Positions 6,528 through 14,128 of a stretch of 14,200 bases of DNA are shown piece after piece (the stretch's first letter is position 1; each line of letters begins with the position of its first letter). Made by a program: the position numbers and the translations under genes. The stretch spans positions 1-14,200 of the forward strand of contig NZ_CASEGO010000111.1 of NCBI RefSeq assembly GCF_949287625.1. The letters are read 5' to 3'. The DNA is from an uncultured Brachyspira sp. (GTDB lineage Bacteria > Spirochaetota > Brachyspiria > Brachyspirales > Brachyspiraceae). Below the pieces are notes generated by a model. That model did no database searches. It saw nothing but the letters and a program-made list of their open reading frames with translations, and was not told the DNA's origin.

Positions 6528-8114
6528 ATGAAAAATACTAAATTAAGAATTGAAAAAATTATTAGTCTGCTTTCAGATGGACTTTATGAAAGAGAAGAAA
6601 TAGTTGCATTAACGTTTTTAAGTGCCGTAGCGGGAAAGCCAGTATTTTTATACGGTCCTCCGGGTACAGCTAAAAGTTTTATTGCAAAGAGAGTATCATC
6701 AGCTTTTAAGGAATCAAAATACTTCGGGTATTTAATGCAAAGATTCAGCACTCCAGAGGATATATTCGGACCTATTAGCCTAGAAGAGCTAAAAAATGAT
6801 AGGTATATTAGAAAGATAGAAGGATATCTTCCAGACTGTGATTTTGCATTTTTAGATGAGATTTGGAAAAGTACTCCTGCCATACTTAATACACTTTTAA
6901 CTATAATAAATGAAAGAGTTTTTAAAAACGGATATAAAGAGATAAAAGTTCCATTAAAGGCATTGATTTCTGCAAGCAATGAAACACCCCCAGAAGGTCA
7001 GGGGCTTGAAGCATTGTATGACAGATTTATCATGCGTTTGATGGTAAGACCTATGAAAAATAAAGATAATTTTGAAAAGATACTTCAAAATACTGAAATT
7101 AATTCATATATACAAATTGATGAAGAGATTAAAATATCATCAGATGAATGGGTGAAAATAAGAGAAGAAGTTAATAATATAAAACTTTCAAAAATAGTTA
7201 TTGATATAATTCACAGAATTAAACTCTCTATAGAAAAGTTTAATGAAGATAACAGAGATATTGCTATATATGTATCAGACAGAAGATGGCAGCATATATC
7301 ATACTTGCTGAAAACAGCGGCATATTTAAATGATAAAGATGAGGCAGATATTTATGAGGCTTTTTTAATAGAGAATTGTTTATGGAGTTTGGAAGAGCAT
7401 ATTGAGGCTGTAGGCACTATTGTTGAAAATGCAGTAAGAGATTCATATAGTTTTAATAATGAACATATTAATGAATGGAGAGAGAGTTTTAAGAGTGTTC
7501 AGGATAATATAAATAATGAGTTTTATGAATTAGAAAAAACTTATGATACAGAAAACATTGATGATAAACCGCATATAGCAAAGACATTAAATATCAATAT
7601 AGATGAATACGGAAATAAAGGCGAGACTATAATATATATACCAATAAAACAGTTAGGTAAAAAGGGATATTTTTATCCTTTGGATTTATCAAGAAATCAG
7701 ACAAAAAAATTCAGATGCAGTTTTAATGGTACAGATAAATGCACTGTAGAAATAAATTCTGCTACTTCGGTAAATGGTTTTGTATCAAATAAATTATCAA
7801 AAAATTATGAGTTTTTAGAAGAGTTTGAACCAGACTTTTATATGAAAAAAATCGGATATAAAAAACAGGAAAAAGAAAAAAAATCTTCGTATATTAAACT
7901 TCTTAATTCATTAATATCAAGTATTGAAAATATAATTATAAACTTAAAAAATGATTATAATGCAAATAGAAAAAATACTAAAAGCATATTTATTTCAGAG
8001 GAAAAATTTAATATTTTTGATGATATATTTAATTCTTATATAGATAATCTTGAAAGCGAAAAATTAGACGCTCAAAGAATAAAAAGCGAAATAGAAAGTC
8101 ATGAAACAATTTGA
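6528..8114 (+). CDS. ravA: RavA, MoxR-family AAA+ ATPase
   Basis: This 528-residue protein is a MoxR-branch AAA+ ATPase. Seen: Walker A GPPGTAKS (43-50), the RavA-like block FSTPEDIFGPISLEELK (73-89), Walker B FLDEIWKS with D110-E111, ILNTLLTIINER, sensor 1 N151 in SASNE, the arginine-finger region LEALYDR (R166), and the sensor 2 region SDRRWQ near 250. The helix lid is followed by a beta-rich segment (about 350-440), in the place where E. coli RavA has its LARA domain, and by a charged helical tail. E. coli RavA has about 498 residues. There it forms hexamers, binds ViaA and lysine decarboxylase LdcI, and is linked to assembly or quality control of Nuo and fumarate reductase and to aminoglycoside sensitivity. 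No LdcI gene is nearby. The ribosome binding site is weak (AGAGAG). Confidence 0.9.
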   Translation: MKNTKLRIEKIISLLSDGLYEREEIVALTFLSAVAGKPVFLYGPPGTAKSFIAKRVSSAFKESKYFGYLMQRFSTPEDIFGPISLEELKNDRYIRKIEGYLPDCDFAFLDEIWKSTPAILNTLLTIINERVFKNGYKEIKVPLKALISASNETPPEGQGLEALYDRFIMRLMVRPMKNKDNFEKILQNTEINSYIQIDEEIKISSDEWVKIREEVNNIKLSKIVIDIIHRIKLSIEKFNEDNRDIAIYVSDRRWQHISYLLKTAAYLNDKDEADIYEAFLIENCLWSLEEHIEAVGTIVENAVRDSYSFNNEHINEWRESFKSVQDNINNEFYELEKTYDTENIDDKPHIAKTLNINIDEYGNKGETIIYIPIKQLGKKGYFYPLDLSRNQTKKFRCSFNGTDKCTVEINSATSVNGFVSNKLSKNYEFLEEFEPDFYMKKIGYKKQEKEKKSSYIKLLNSLISSIENIIINLKNDYNANRKNTKSIFISEEKFNIFDDIFNSYIDNLESEKLDAQRIKSEIESHETI

Positions 8115-9525
8115 TAATGATTCATATAGAAATGAAATAAAAAAAACAGAAAGTATGGCAAGAGGAGTTTTTTACGGCTCTTTTGAAAATATTAATGAAA
8201 AAAGACTTGAAGAAGAACTTGAAATAAAAATAACAAAATGGAAAAAAGATTTAAATACTTTTACTAATGAAAATAATCCTTATGATGAAAATAAAACTGA
8301 ATTAGAAATATCATTAAAAAAATTAAAAAGCTTAAAAAATAAAAATATCAAAATTACAAAAGAAGATATTATAAATGATTTAAATAGTTTTAGTGTTTTA
8401 TCAGATGATAATAGTATAGAGTTTTGGAAAGATAAACTGTATAATTCTGATAATTTAAACATCATAAAAAATAATATTTTATCTTCATGGCAGAAAACTT
8501 ATAATAAAAAAAATAATGAATGGCTTGTTCATACAGTTAAGGAAAAAAGAGATAAATTTATTTCAGATATAGAATCTTGGATTAGTTTGATTAAAAAATT
8601 AAGATACATGTCAAATATATTAAGAATAAAAACAGGAGTATTATGGGATTTTAGGGTAGGGGAGCTTGAAGAAAATGATATATCTTTATTAAAAAGATGG
8701 GTTGAGTTTATTAATGAATATAAAAAAGAAATAGACGCTATATGCGGCAGTATTGGAAAGAGAGCTGATATTGAAAAGTCTTTAAAAAATATTGAGTTTA
8801 AAAATACTTATAGTTATACAAATAAAAAGATAAGTTCTAAAGAGGAGATAGTCGGAATATATTTTGCTAAAGATATAGAAAATGTAGTTCCAGAAGAGCT
8901 TTCACTTTTATGCGATGAAGATAGTGAAAAATTATTTAAGCTTAAATATATAGAAAATAGGCTTATGTGTTTTGATAAAAGTGCCTATGTATTTAATGAA
9001 CATGATTTTGATATTGTTAAAGCTGGATATAAAGAAGGCAAAGGGGATATGATTATATGCATAGACACAAGCGGATCTATGAAGGGCACTAGCGAGTATA
9101 TTGCCAAAGCTATAATGTTTAAAATGGTAATGCAGGCTTTATCTGAAAATAGAAATGCTTATCTTATAAACTTCAGTACGGAAATATATACATGCAAATT
9201 TACTAAAAGTAATGGTATTGAAGATTTAATAAAGTTTTTAAAACTAAGCTATCATGGAGGCTCTGATATATACAAAGCACTTTATGAGGCAAACAGAGTA
9301 ATGAATACATCTTCTTTCAAAAATGCTGATGTATTAGTGTTATCCGATTTTATTATGGAAGATATGCCGGATAATTTAGTAAAAATATGCTCAAAGCAAA
9401 GAAATAACGGGAACAAATTTTTTGCTGTATCTATTGGTAAGTTTCCATTTGGCTATTCTTATAAAAAAGTATTTAATAAACATTGGATATTTGATATTGA
9501 CAGCGGTATAAAAGAGATTTACTAA
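8101..9525 (+). CDS. viaA: ViaA, VWA-domain partner of RavA
   Basis: The protein has 474 residues, close to E. coli ViaA. The first 300 or so are a charged helical region with no recognisable domain. The C-terminal third is a von Willebrand factor A domain with the metal-ion-dependent adhesion motif DTSGS (D322, S324, S326), then FSTEIYTCKF, HGGSDIYKAL and LVLSDFIM, in the same order as in ViaA. The ending (HWIFDIDSGIKEIY) also resembles ViaA. The ATG overlaps the 3' end of ravA by 14 bp in another frame, so the two are translationally coupled and made together. ViaA binds RavA and stimulates its ATPase; in E. coli the pair associates with membrane lipids and respiratory complexes. The stop is 1 bp from the convergent murI stop. 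Confidence 0.9.
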   Translation: MKQFDNDSYRNEIKKTESMARGVFYGSFENINEKRLEEELEIKITKWKKDLNTFTNENNPYDENKTELEISLKKLKSLKNKNIKITKEDIINDLNSFSVLSDDNSIEFWKDKLYNSDNLNIIKNNILSSWQKTYNKKNNEWLVHTVKEKRDKFISDIESWISLIKKLRYMSNILRIKTGVLWDFRVGELEENDISLLKRWVEFINEYKKEIDAICGSIGKRADIEKSLKNIEFKNTYSYTNKKISSKEEIVGIYFAKDIENVVPEELSLLCDEDSEKLFKLKYIENRLMCFDKSAYVFNEHDFDIVKAGYKEGKGDMIICIDTSGSMKGTSEYIAKAIMFKMVMQALSENRNAYLINFSTEIYTCKFTKSNGIEDLIKFLKLSYHGGSDIYKALYEANRVMNTSSFKNADVLVLSDFIMEDMPDNLVKICSKQRNNGNKFFAVSIGKFPFGYSYKKVFNKHWIFDIDSGIKEIY

Positions 9526-9526
9526 T

Positions 9527-10354
9527 TTATAATTTTATATGTTCTAATTTGTATTTTCTATCTTTAGGCATAAATATATTTATAATTTTTTCTTCTTTTT
9601 CTACTGATGCTGTTGTGTATATTGTTATGTCATTAGTTTTATCTGTATTTATTAAATTATTTTTTTCCAAATATTCTTTTACTGACATAGAAGTATGATA
9701 AGCGGGGTCTATAATATTTTGTATAGAGTTTTTTATATTATTTTCTAAAGTTTTTTTTATATCATTAATTATATGCGGATAATGAGTGCATGCTAGTATT
9801 AAAGTATCAGATTTTTTATCTATATTTTTTAAATAGTTTTCTAATACATCTAATCTATTATCATAGCTGTACCAATCATTTTCTATCATAGGACATAGTT
9901 CTTTACAGGCTATTTGAGTAATTTTGCTTTCTTTATTATATTTATTTATTTTATTTTTGTAGACATTAGAATTAACTGTAAACTCTGTAGCCATTACCGA
10001 TATATTATTATTTTTTGTTTTATTTAAGGCATCAGCTACACCATTTGATATTACTTCTATAATAGGTATATTATATTTTTGTTTTAATATATCATATGCA
10101 CATGCTGATATAGTATTGCATGCTATTATAATTATTTTGCATTTTTTGCTTATCAGGAATTCCACCATTTTTGATGTAAGATTAATAATTTCTTCTTCCG
10201 ACTTATCCCCATATGGTATATTAACATTATCACCCAAATATATATAATTTTCATTAGGCAGTATCCGTAATAATTGTTTTAATACTGTTAATCCTCCGAA
10301 TCCCGAATCAAAAACGGCTATAGGCATATTCAAGGCAGATGAATAGATATTCAT
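9527..10354 (-). CDS. murI: Glutamate racemase
   Basis: This 275-residue cytoplasmic, cofactor-independent racemase makes D-glutamate for peptidoglycan. Seen: AVFDSGFGGLTV with the catalytic-site D16-S17, GDNVNIPYG (41-49), the first catalytic cysteine C79 in IACNT, and the second, C189, followed by H191 in ACTHYPH. The two-cysteine arrangement is complete and the length is normal. ATG 10354 is preferred because an AGGG ribosome binding site lies upstream. The alternative Met10, just before PIAVFDSG, has no such site. A good promoter lies at 10393-10420. The gene ends 1 bp from viaA, leaving no room for an ordinary terminator, so the transcripts probably overlap at their ends. Confidence 0.95.
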   Translation of the reverse strand: MNIYSSALNMPIAVFDSGFGGLTVLKQLLRILPNENYIYLGDNVNIPYGDKSEEEIINLTSKMVEFLISKKCKIIIIACNTISACAYDILKQKYNIPIIEVISNGVADALNKTKNNNISVMATEFTVNSNVYKNKINKYNKESKITQIACKELCPMIENDWYSYDNRLDVLENYLKNIDKKSDTLILACTHYPHIINDIKKTLENNIKNSIQNIIDPAYHTSMSVKEYLEKNNLINTDKTNDITIYTTASVEKEEKIINIFMPKDRKYKLEHIKL

Positions 10355-10392
10355 AATTTTACCCTATTAAGTTAACTAAATAAATATGAGTT

Positions 10393-10420
10393 ATTATATA
10401 AAGTATTTCTATAAAGTCAA
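10393..10420 (-). promoter_or_regulatory. murI promoter
   Basis: Read on the minus strand, TTGACT (10415-10420) and TATAAT (10393-10398) are separated by 16 bp, giving a start near 10386 and a leader of about 32 nt. Twelve bases after the -10 comes an imperfect 14-bp palindrome centred on GTTAAC (10367-10380). Confidence 0.65.
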
Positions 10421-10461
10421 TGATATTGTGAAATAAAAGCTATATTTTGTAATAAATACAC

Positions 10462-10490
10462 TTGTATATAAGTAAAATATAGTGTATAAT
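10462..10490 (+). promoter_or_regulatory. Candidate oadGAB promoter
   Basis: TTGTAT (10462-10467) and TATAAT (10485-10490) are 17 bp apart, with a predicted start near 10497. The -10 is perfect and the -35 is weak, which would suit a regulated promoter. Confidence 0.55.
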
Positions 10491-10501
10491 TAATATTAAA
10501 A

Positions 10502-10514
10502 ATTTACAGTAAAT
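10502..10514. promoter_or_regulatory. ATTTAC-A-GTAAAT palindrome (candidate operator) upstream of oadG
   Basis: This 13-bp perfect palindrome contains the same TTTAC-N-GTAAA core as the site upstream of ravA. The core again begins 12 nt after the -10 box. It abuts the oadG Shine-Dalgarno (10515-10519), so binding could block transcription. Confidence 0.45.
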
Positions 10515-10528
10515 AGGAGTATTTTTTG

Positions 10529-10777
10529 ATGAATAGTAGTATTATGGAAGCTTTACAAATAATGGTCATAGGTATGGGCGTTGTTGTATTGTTTTTGATT
10601 ATATTAGTATATGTTATGAAAATAGTTAGTACTGTTGTGGCTCAAGTAGATAGGTTAATGCCTCCGCCCCAAGAGGTTTCTTCATCTTCTCCAGCACCAG
10701 TTCAAACGGTAAATAATGATAAGATGGTTGCTATAGCTATAGCTTTGGCACATGTTCACAGCAATAAATCTAAGTAA
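10529..10777 (+). CDS. oadG: Oxaloacetate decarboxylase gamma subunit (Na+ pump)
   Basis: This 82-residue protein has one membrane segment (about 7-30, rich in Val/Ile/Leu), a short basic/acidic connector, a Pro-rich linker (PPPQEV and SSSSPAPV) and a small C-terminal region with a His (AIALAHVHS). This is the standard OadG plan: the membrane helix anchors the complex to OadB, and the tail contacts OadA and can bind zinc. AGGAG at 10515-10519 serves ATG 10529. A TTG codon directly before it (10526) could also start translation and would add one residue. It is the first gene of the operon, 27 bp before oadA. Identification relies on size, topology and context together. Confidence 0.88.
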   Translation: MNSSIMEALQIMVIGMGVVVLFLIILVYVMKIVSTVVAQVDRLMPPPQEVSSSSPAPVQTVNNDKMVAIAIALAHVHSNKSK

Positions 10778-10804
10778 TAGTGAGTTTTTTAAGGAGATAT
10801 AAGA

Positions 10805-12613
10805 ATGGCTAAAAAAGAAGTAAAATTTATGCTAACAGCATTCAGAGATGGTTTTCAGTCTGTTTATGGTGCTAGAGTATTATCTAAAGACTTTATGCCT
10901 GCCGTAGAGGCTTTTGTTAAGGCGGGTGTTACATATTTTGAATCAGGCGGCGGTGCAACTTTTCAAAGTGCTTTCTTCTACAATCAGGAAAATGCTTTTG
11001 ATGTAATGGATACTTTTAGAAAAACAGTAGGTCCTGATGTTAATTTACAAACATTGGCAAGAGGTGTAAACGTAGTTGGTTTGGAATCTCAGCCTAGAGA
11101 AATGATAAAAATGCATGCTCAGTTATTCAAAAAACATGGTGTTACAACTATTAGAAACTTTGACGCATTAAACGATGTTAATAACCTTATTTTCAGCGGT
11201 AAATGTATTAAAGAAGCTGGATTAAAACACCAAGTATGCGTTAGTATGATGGCTTTGCCTCCTGGATGCGAAGGTGCACATGATGCTGCTTTTTATGCAA
11301 AAGTATTAAAACAAATTAAAGATAATGTTGAATTTGATTCAGTATGTTTTAAAGATGCTTCAGGTACTTCAACTCCTCAAGTTGTTTATGATACAGTTAA
11401 AGAAGCTAGAAAACTTTTAGGTTCTGATATGCATATACAAGTTCACAGCCATGAAACTGCTGGTATAGGTGCTGTTCAGTATAGAGCTGCCTTAGATGCA
11501 GGTGCTGATTGTATAGACCTTTCAGCTGCTCCAGTATCAGGCGGTACTTGTCAGACAGACTTAATAGTTATGTGGCATGCTTTAAGAGGAACTGAATATG
11601 AATTAAATATCGATATAGATAAAATCAGAGAAGCTGAAGAAGTATTTAAAGACTGCATGAAAGATTATTTCTTACCGCCAGAAAGCAGAACAGTAGAGCC
11701 TATGATTCCGTTTGCTCCAATGCCTGGCGGTGCTTTAACTGCTAATACTCAGATGATGAGAGATATTAATGTAATGAACAGATTCCCAGAAGTTATAAAA
11801 GCTATGACTGAAGTTGTAAGAAAAGGCGGTTTTGGTACTTCTGTAACTCCAGTATCTCAATTCTATTTCCAACAGGCATTTAATAATGTAATGCAGGGTA
11901 ATTGGAAAAAAATAGCTGACGGTTATGGTAAAATGGTATTAGGCTATTTCGGTAAAACACCTTCTACTCCAGACCCAGAAATAGTAAAAATAGCAAGCGA
12001 GCAATTAGGTTTACAGCCTACAACTGAACTTGCTATGGATATAGATGATAAAAACCCTAAAAAAGGAAGAAAAGCTGCTGAACAGGCTTTAAAAGACGCT
12101 GGTATAACAGATCTTTCAGATGAAAATGTATTTATAGCTGCTGCTTGTAAAGAAAAAGGTATACAGTTCCTTAAAGGTGAAGCTAAACTTGGTATTAGAA
12201 AAAATGCTCCTAATGCTGCTTCTTCTGGTGCTCCTCAAGCTTCAAGCAATGAAGTTACAGTTACTGTAGGCGGTTCAAGCTATGGTATAAAAATAGAAAA
12301 CGGTAAAGCTATAGTTGACGGAGTAAGCTATGACTATACTATTAAAGATGGTATAGCTGCTGGTGCTTCTCAGACTGCTGCTCCTGCTTCTTCAGGTTCT
12401 GCTACTCCAGTTACAGCTGGTTTACCTGGTACTGTATTAAAAATAGTAGCTCCAGTTGGAACACAAGTTCAAGACGGTTCTACAGTATTAATAGTAGAAG
12501 CTATGAAAATGGAAGTAGAAATAAAATCTTCTGCTAATGGTGTAGTTAAAGAAGTTAAAGTAAAACCAGGAGACGCTGTAGTTGCTGGTCAGGAATTGGC
12601 TATTGTAGGCTAA
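10805..12613 (+). CDS. oadA: Oxaloacetate decarboxylase alpha subunit with biotin domain
   Basis: This 602-residue cytoplasmic subunit has a carboxyltransferase TIM barrel (about 5-300) with the metal site D15 and Q18 in RDGFQS, the likely carbamylated lysine K183 in CFKDASG, and H214/H216 in QVHSHETAG. A helical region (about 310-465) follows, then an Ala/Ser/Pro-rich linker and a biotinyl domain with the biotin lysine K568 in EAMKME. It moves CO2 from oxaloacetate onto biotin, which OadB then decarboxylates. Several family blocks differ from classical OadA: RDGFQS for RDAHQS, ESGGGATF for EVWGGATF, and no SPVH-type motif, so this is a divergent branch. AGGAG at 10792-10796 supports the start. 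Pyruvate carboxylase subunit B is the alternative, but flanking oadG and oadB favour the Na+ pump. Confidence 0.9.
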   Translation: MAKKEVKFMLTAFRDGFQSVYGARVLSKDFMPAVEAFVKAGVTYFESGGGATFQSAFFYNQENAFDVMDTFRKTVGPDVNLQTLARGVNVVGLESQPREMIKMHAQLFKKHGVTTIRNFDALNDVNNLIFSGKCIKEAGLKHQVCVSMMALPPGCEGAHDAAFYAKVLKQIKDNVEFDSVCFKDASGTSTPQVVYDTVKEARKLLGSDMHIQVHSHETAGIGAVQYRAALDAGADCIDLSAAPVSGGTCQTDLIVMWHALRGTEYELNIDIDKIREAEEVFKDCMKDYFLPPESRTVEPMIPFAPMPGGALTANTQMMRDINVMNRFPEVIKAMTEVVRKGGFGTSVTPVSQFYFQQAFNNVMQGNWKKIADGYGKMVLGYFGKTPSTPDPEIVKIASEQLGLQPTTELAMDIDDKNPKKGRKAAEQALKDAGITDLSDENVFIAAACKEKGIQFLKGEAKLGIRKNAPNAASSGAPQASSNEVTVTVGGSSYGIKIENGKAIVDGVSYDYTIKDGIAAGASQTAAPASSGSATPVTAGLPGTVLKIVAPVGTQVQDGSTVLIVEAMKMEVEIKSSANGVVKEVKVKPGDAVVAGQELAIVG

Positions 12614-12644
12614 TGATGATGCTTGTTGTAAGGAGATAAAAATA

Positions 12645-14021
12645 ATGAGAAAAATATTTTTAGTATTTGCACTTGTCTTTATGACAGCATCAATGGTGTT
12701 TGCTCAGGAAAGTACTCAAAAACCCCTTAATATAAAAGATTCGCTTATTTCTTTGGCTAGAAATACTGCTTTCGGAGGTCTTTTTCCTAGAAGCGAACAG
12801 GAAATAGCAGAAGCTCAGGCTAAAGCTGAAAGCAGCAAACAAGAAAAATATCAAACTAAATTAAATGATATTAAAGTAAAAACAGTTCCGCTATGGCAGA
12901 ATCTTATAATGATTTGTGTAGGATTAGTTTTAGTTTATCTTGCTATAGCTAAAGGTTTTGAGCCATTACTTCTTATTCCTATAGGTATGGGCGGTATTTT
13001 GGCTAATATTCCTATTGCTAATATTGCGGCACTTCCTGTAGTTGAAGTTATGAACGGAATACCAGTAACTTTAAGCAGCGGTGGGTTTTTAGGTCAAATA
13101 TACACTTTTGGTATTGAATCTGGATTGTTCCCATTATTCATATTTATAGGTGTTGGAGCTATGACAGATTTCGGACCTCTTATTGCTAACCCTAAAACTG
13201 CATTATTAGGTGCTGCTGCTCAAATAGGTATATTCGGTACTTTACTTGGTGCTATGATTCTATCAACTTATGTTCCAGTGATTTCTTTCACTTTGAAAGA
13301 TGCTGCTTCTATAGGTATTATAGGCGGTGCTGATGGTCCTACTGCCATATTTACAGCTTCAAGACTTTCGCCTTCTTTATTGGGTGCTATTGCTGTTGCT
13401 GCTTATTCATATATGGCATTGGTTCCTATTATTCAGCCTCCTATTATGAAATGGCTTACTACTGAAAAAGAAAGAAAAATTGAAATGAAACAGTTACGCC
13501 CTGTAAGTAAAAGGGAAAAAATTATTTTTCCTCTTAGCGTTATAATACTTGTAGCTTTATTTTTACCTGATGCTGCTCCTCTTATTGGTGCTCTTATGTT
13601 TGGTAATTTGCTTAGAGAATCAGGTGTTACTGAAAGACTTTCTAAAACTGCTCAAAATGAATTAATAAATATTGTTACTATTATGTTAGGTTTATCAGTA
13701 GGAAGTAAATTAGCTGCTGATAAGTTCTTGCGTTTTGAAACTCTTGGTATATTGGTATTAGGTTTAGCAGCATTCTCTATGGGTACTGCAGGCGGAGTAC
13801 TTCTTGCTAAATTTATGAATTTATTCAGCAAAGACAAAATCAATCCTCTTATCGGAGCTGCTGGCGTATCTGCTGTTCCTATGGCTGCGAGAGTTGCTAA
13901 CAAAGTAGGACAAGAGGCTAATCCTCATAACTTCTTACTTATGCACGCTATGGGACCAAACGTTTCTGGTGTAATTGGTTCTGCAGTTGCTGCTGGAGTA
14001 CTTTTGGCTATATTAGGTTAA
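12645..14021 (+). CDS. oadB: Na+-pumping oxaloacetate decarboxylase beta subunit
   Basis: This 458-residue multi-spanning membrane subunit decarboxylates carboxybiotin and exports Na+. The core from about residue 84 matches OadB/GcdB/MmdB: FGIESGLFPLFIFIGVGAMTDF (about 155-176), the key SIGIIGGADGPTAIF motif with D230, GNLLRESGV, and the C-terminal AAGVSAVPMAARV and HAMGPNVSGVIGSAVAAG blocks holding Na+-path residues. It is complete to the usual end. The first 80 residues are unusual: a signal-peptide-like start (basic, hydrophobic 4-19, then VFA before Gln21) and a charged, probably helical stretch. Classical OadB has about 433 residues without this. AGGAG at 12631-12635 supports the start, 31 bp after oadA. 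Substrate specificity follows from OadA. Confidence 0.93.
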   Translation: MRKIFLVFALVFMTASMVFAQESTQKPLNIKDSLISLARNTAFGGLFPRSEQEIAEAQAKAESSKQEKYQTKLNDIKVKTVPLWQNLIMICVGLVLVYLAIAKGFEPLLLIPIGMGGILANIPIANIAALPVVEVMNGIPVTLSSGGFLGQIYTFGIESGLFPLFIFIGVGAMTDFGPLIANPKTALLGAAAQIGIFGTLLGAMILSTYVPVISFTLKDAASIGIIGGADGPTAIFTASRLSPSLLGAIAVAAYSYMALVPIIQPPIMKWLTTEKERKIEMKQLRPVSKREKIIFPLSVIILVALFLPDAAPLIGALMFGNLLRESGVTERLSKTAQNELINIVTIMLGLSVGSKLAADKFLRFETLGILVLGLAAFSMGTAGGVLLAKFMNLFSKDKINPLIGAAGVSAVPMAARVANKVGQEANPHNFLLMHAMGPNVSGVIGSAVAAGVLLAILG

Positions 14022-14041
14022 TAAGTATATTTAAATAAACA

Positions 14042-14072
14042 AAAAGGAAGCTCAATTTTTGGGCTTCCTTTT
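14042..14072. terminator. Terminator of the oadGAB operon
   Basis: AAAAGGAAGC (14042-14051) pairs perfectly with GCTTCCTTTT (14063-14072). The stem can extend by two more pairs, one of them G-U. A T-rich tail follows on the plus strand, and the minus-strand copy also ends in TTTTTGTTTATTT, so it can work in both directions. Confidence 0.88.
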
Positions 14073-14099
14073 CTATTTTGGTTAGTAGAAATTATTTAG

Positions 14100-14128
14100 T
14101 TTATACCTAAACAATTATATTTTGTCAA
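14100..14128 (-). promoter_or_regulatory. Strong minus-strand promoter facing the oad terminator
   Basis: On the minus strand TTGACA (14123-14128) and TATAAA (14100-14105) are exactly 17 bp apart, with a start near 14093. It points at the oad terminator rather than at a gene. No ORF follows, so the product would be a short RNA of about 55-60 nt or antisense read-through. From 14129 to the window end nothing else was recognised. Confidence 0.5.

Noticed and set aside
6584..6979. 131-codon minus-strand ORF inside ravA
   Set aside because: It covers the conserved Walker A/B region of ravA in antisense and has no independent support.
10526..10528. TTG start of oadG
   Set aside because: An ATG follows directly at 10529 with acceptable spacing to AGGAG; the difference is one residue and cannot be settled from sequence.
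10355..10528. Riboswitch upstream of oadG
   Set aside because: The leader after the predicted start is only about 30 nt and contains a palindrome but no known aptamer-like structure.
13652..13903. Minus-strand ORF inside oadB
   Set aside because: A shadow of the conserved OadB coding sequence, with no start signals.
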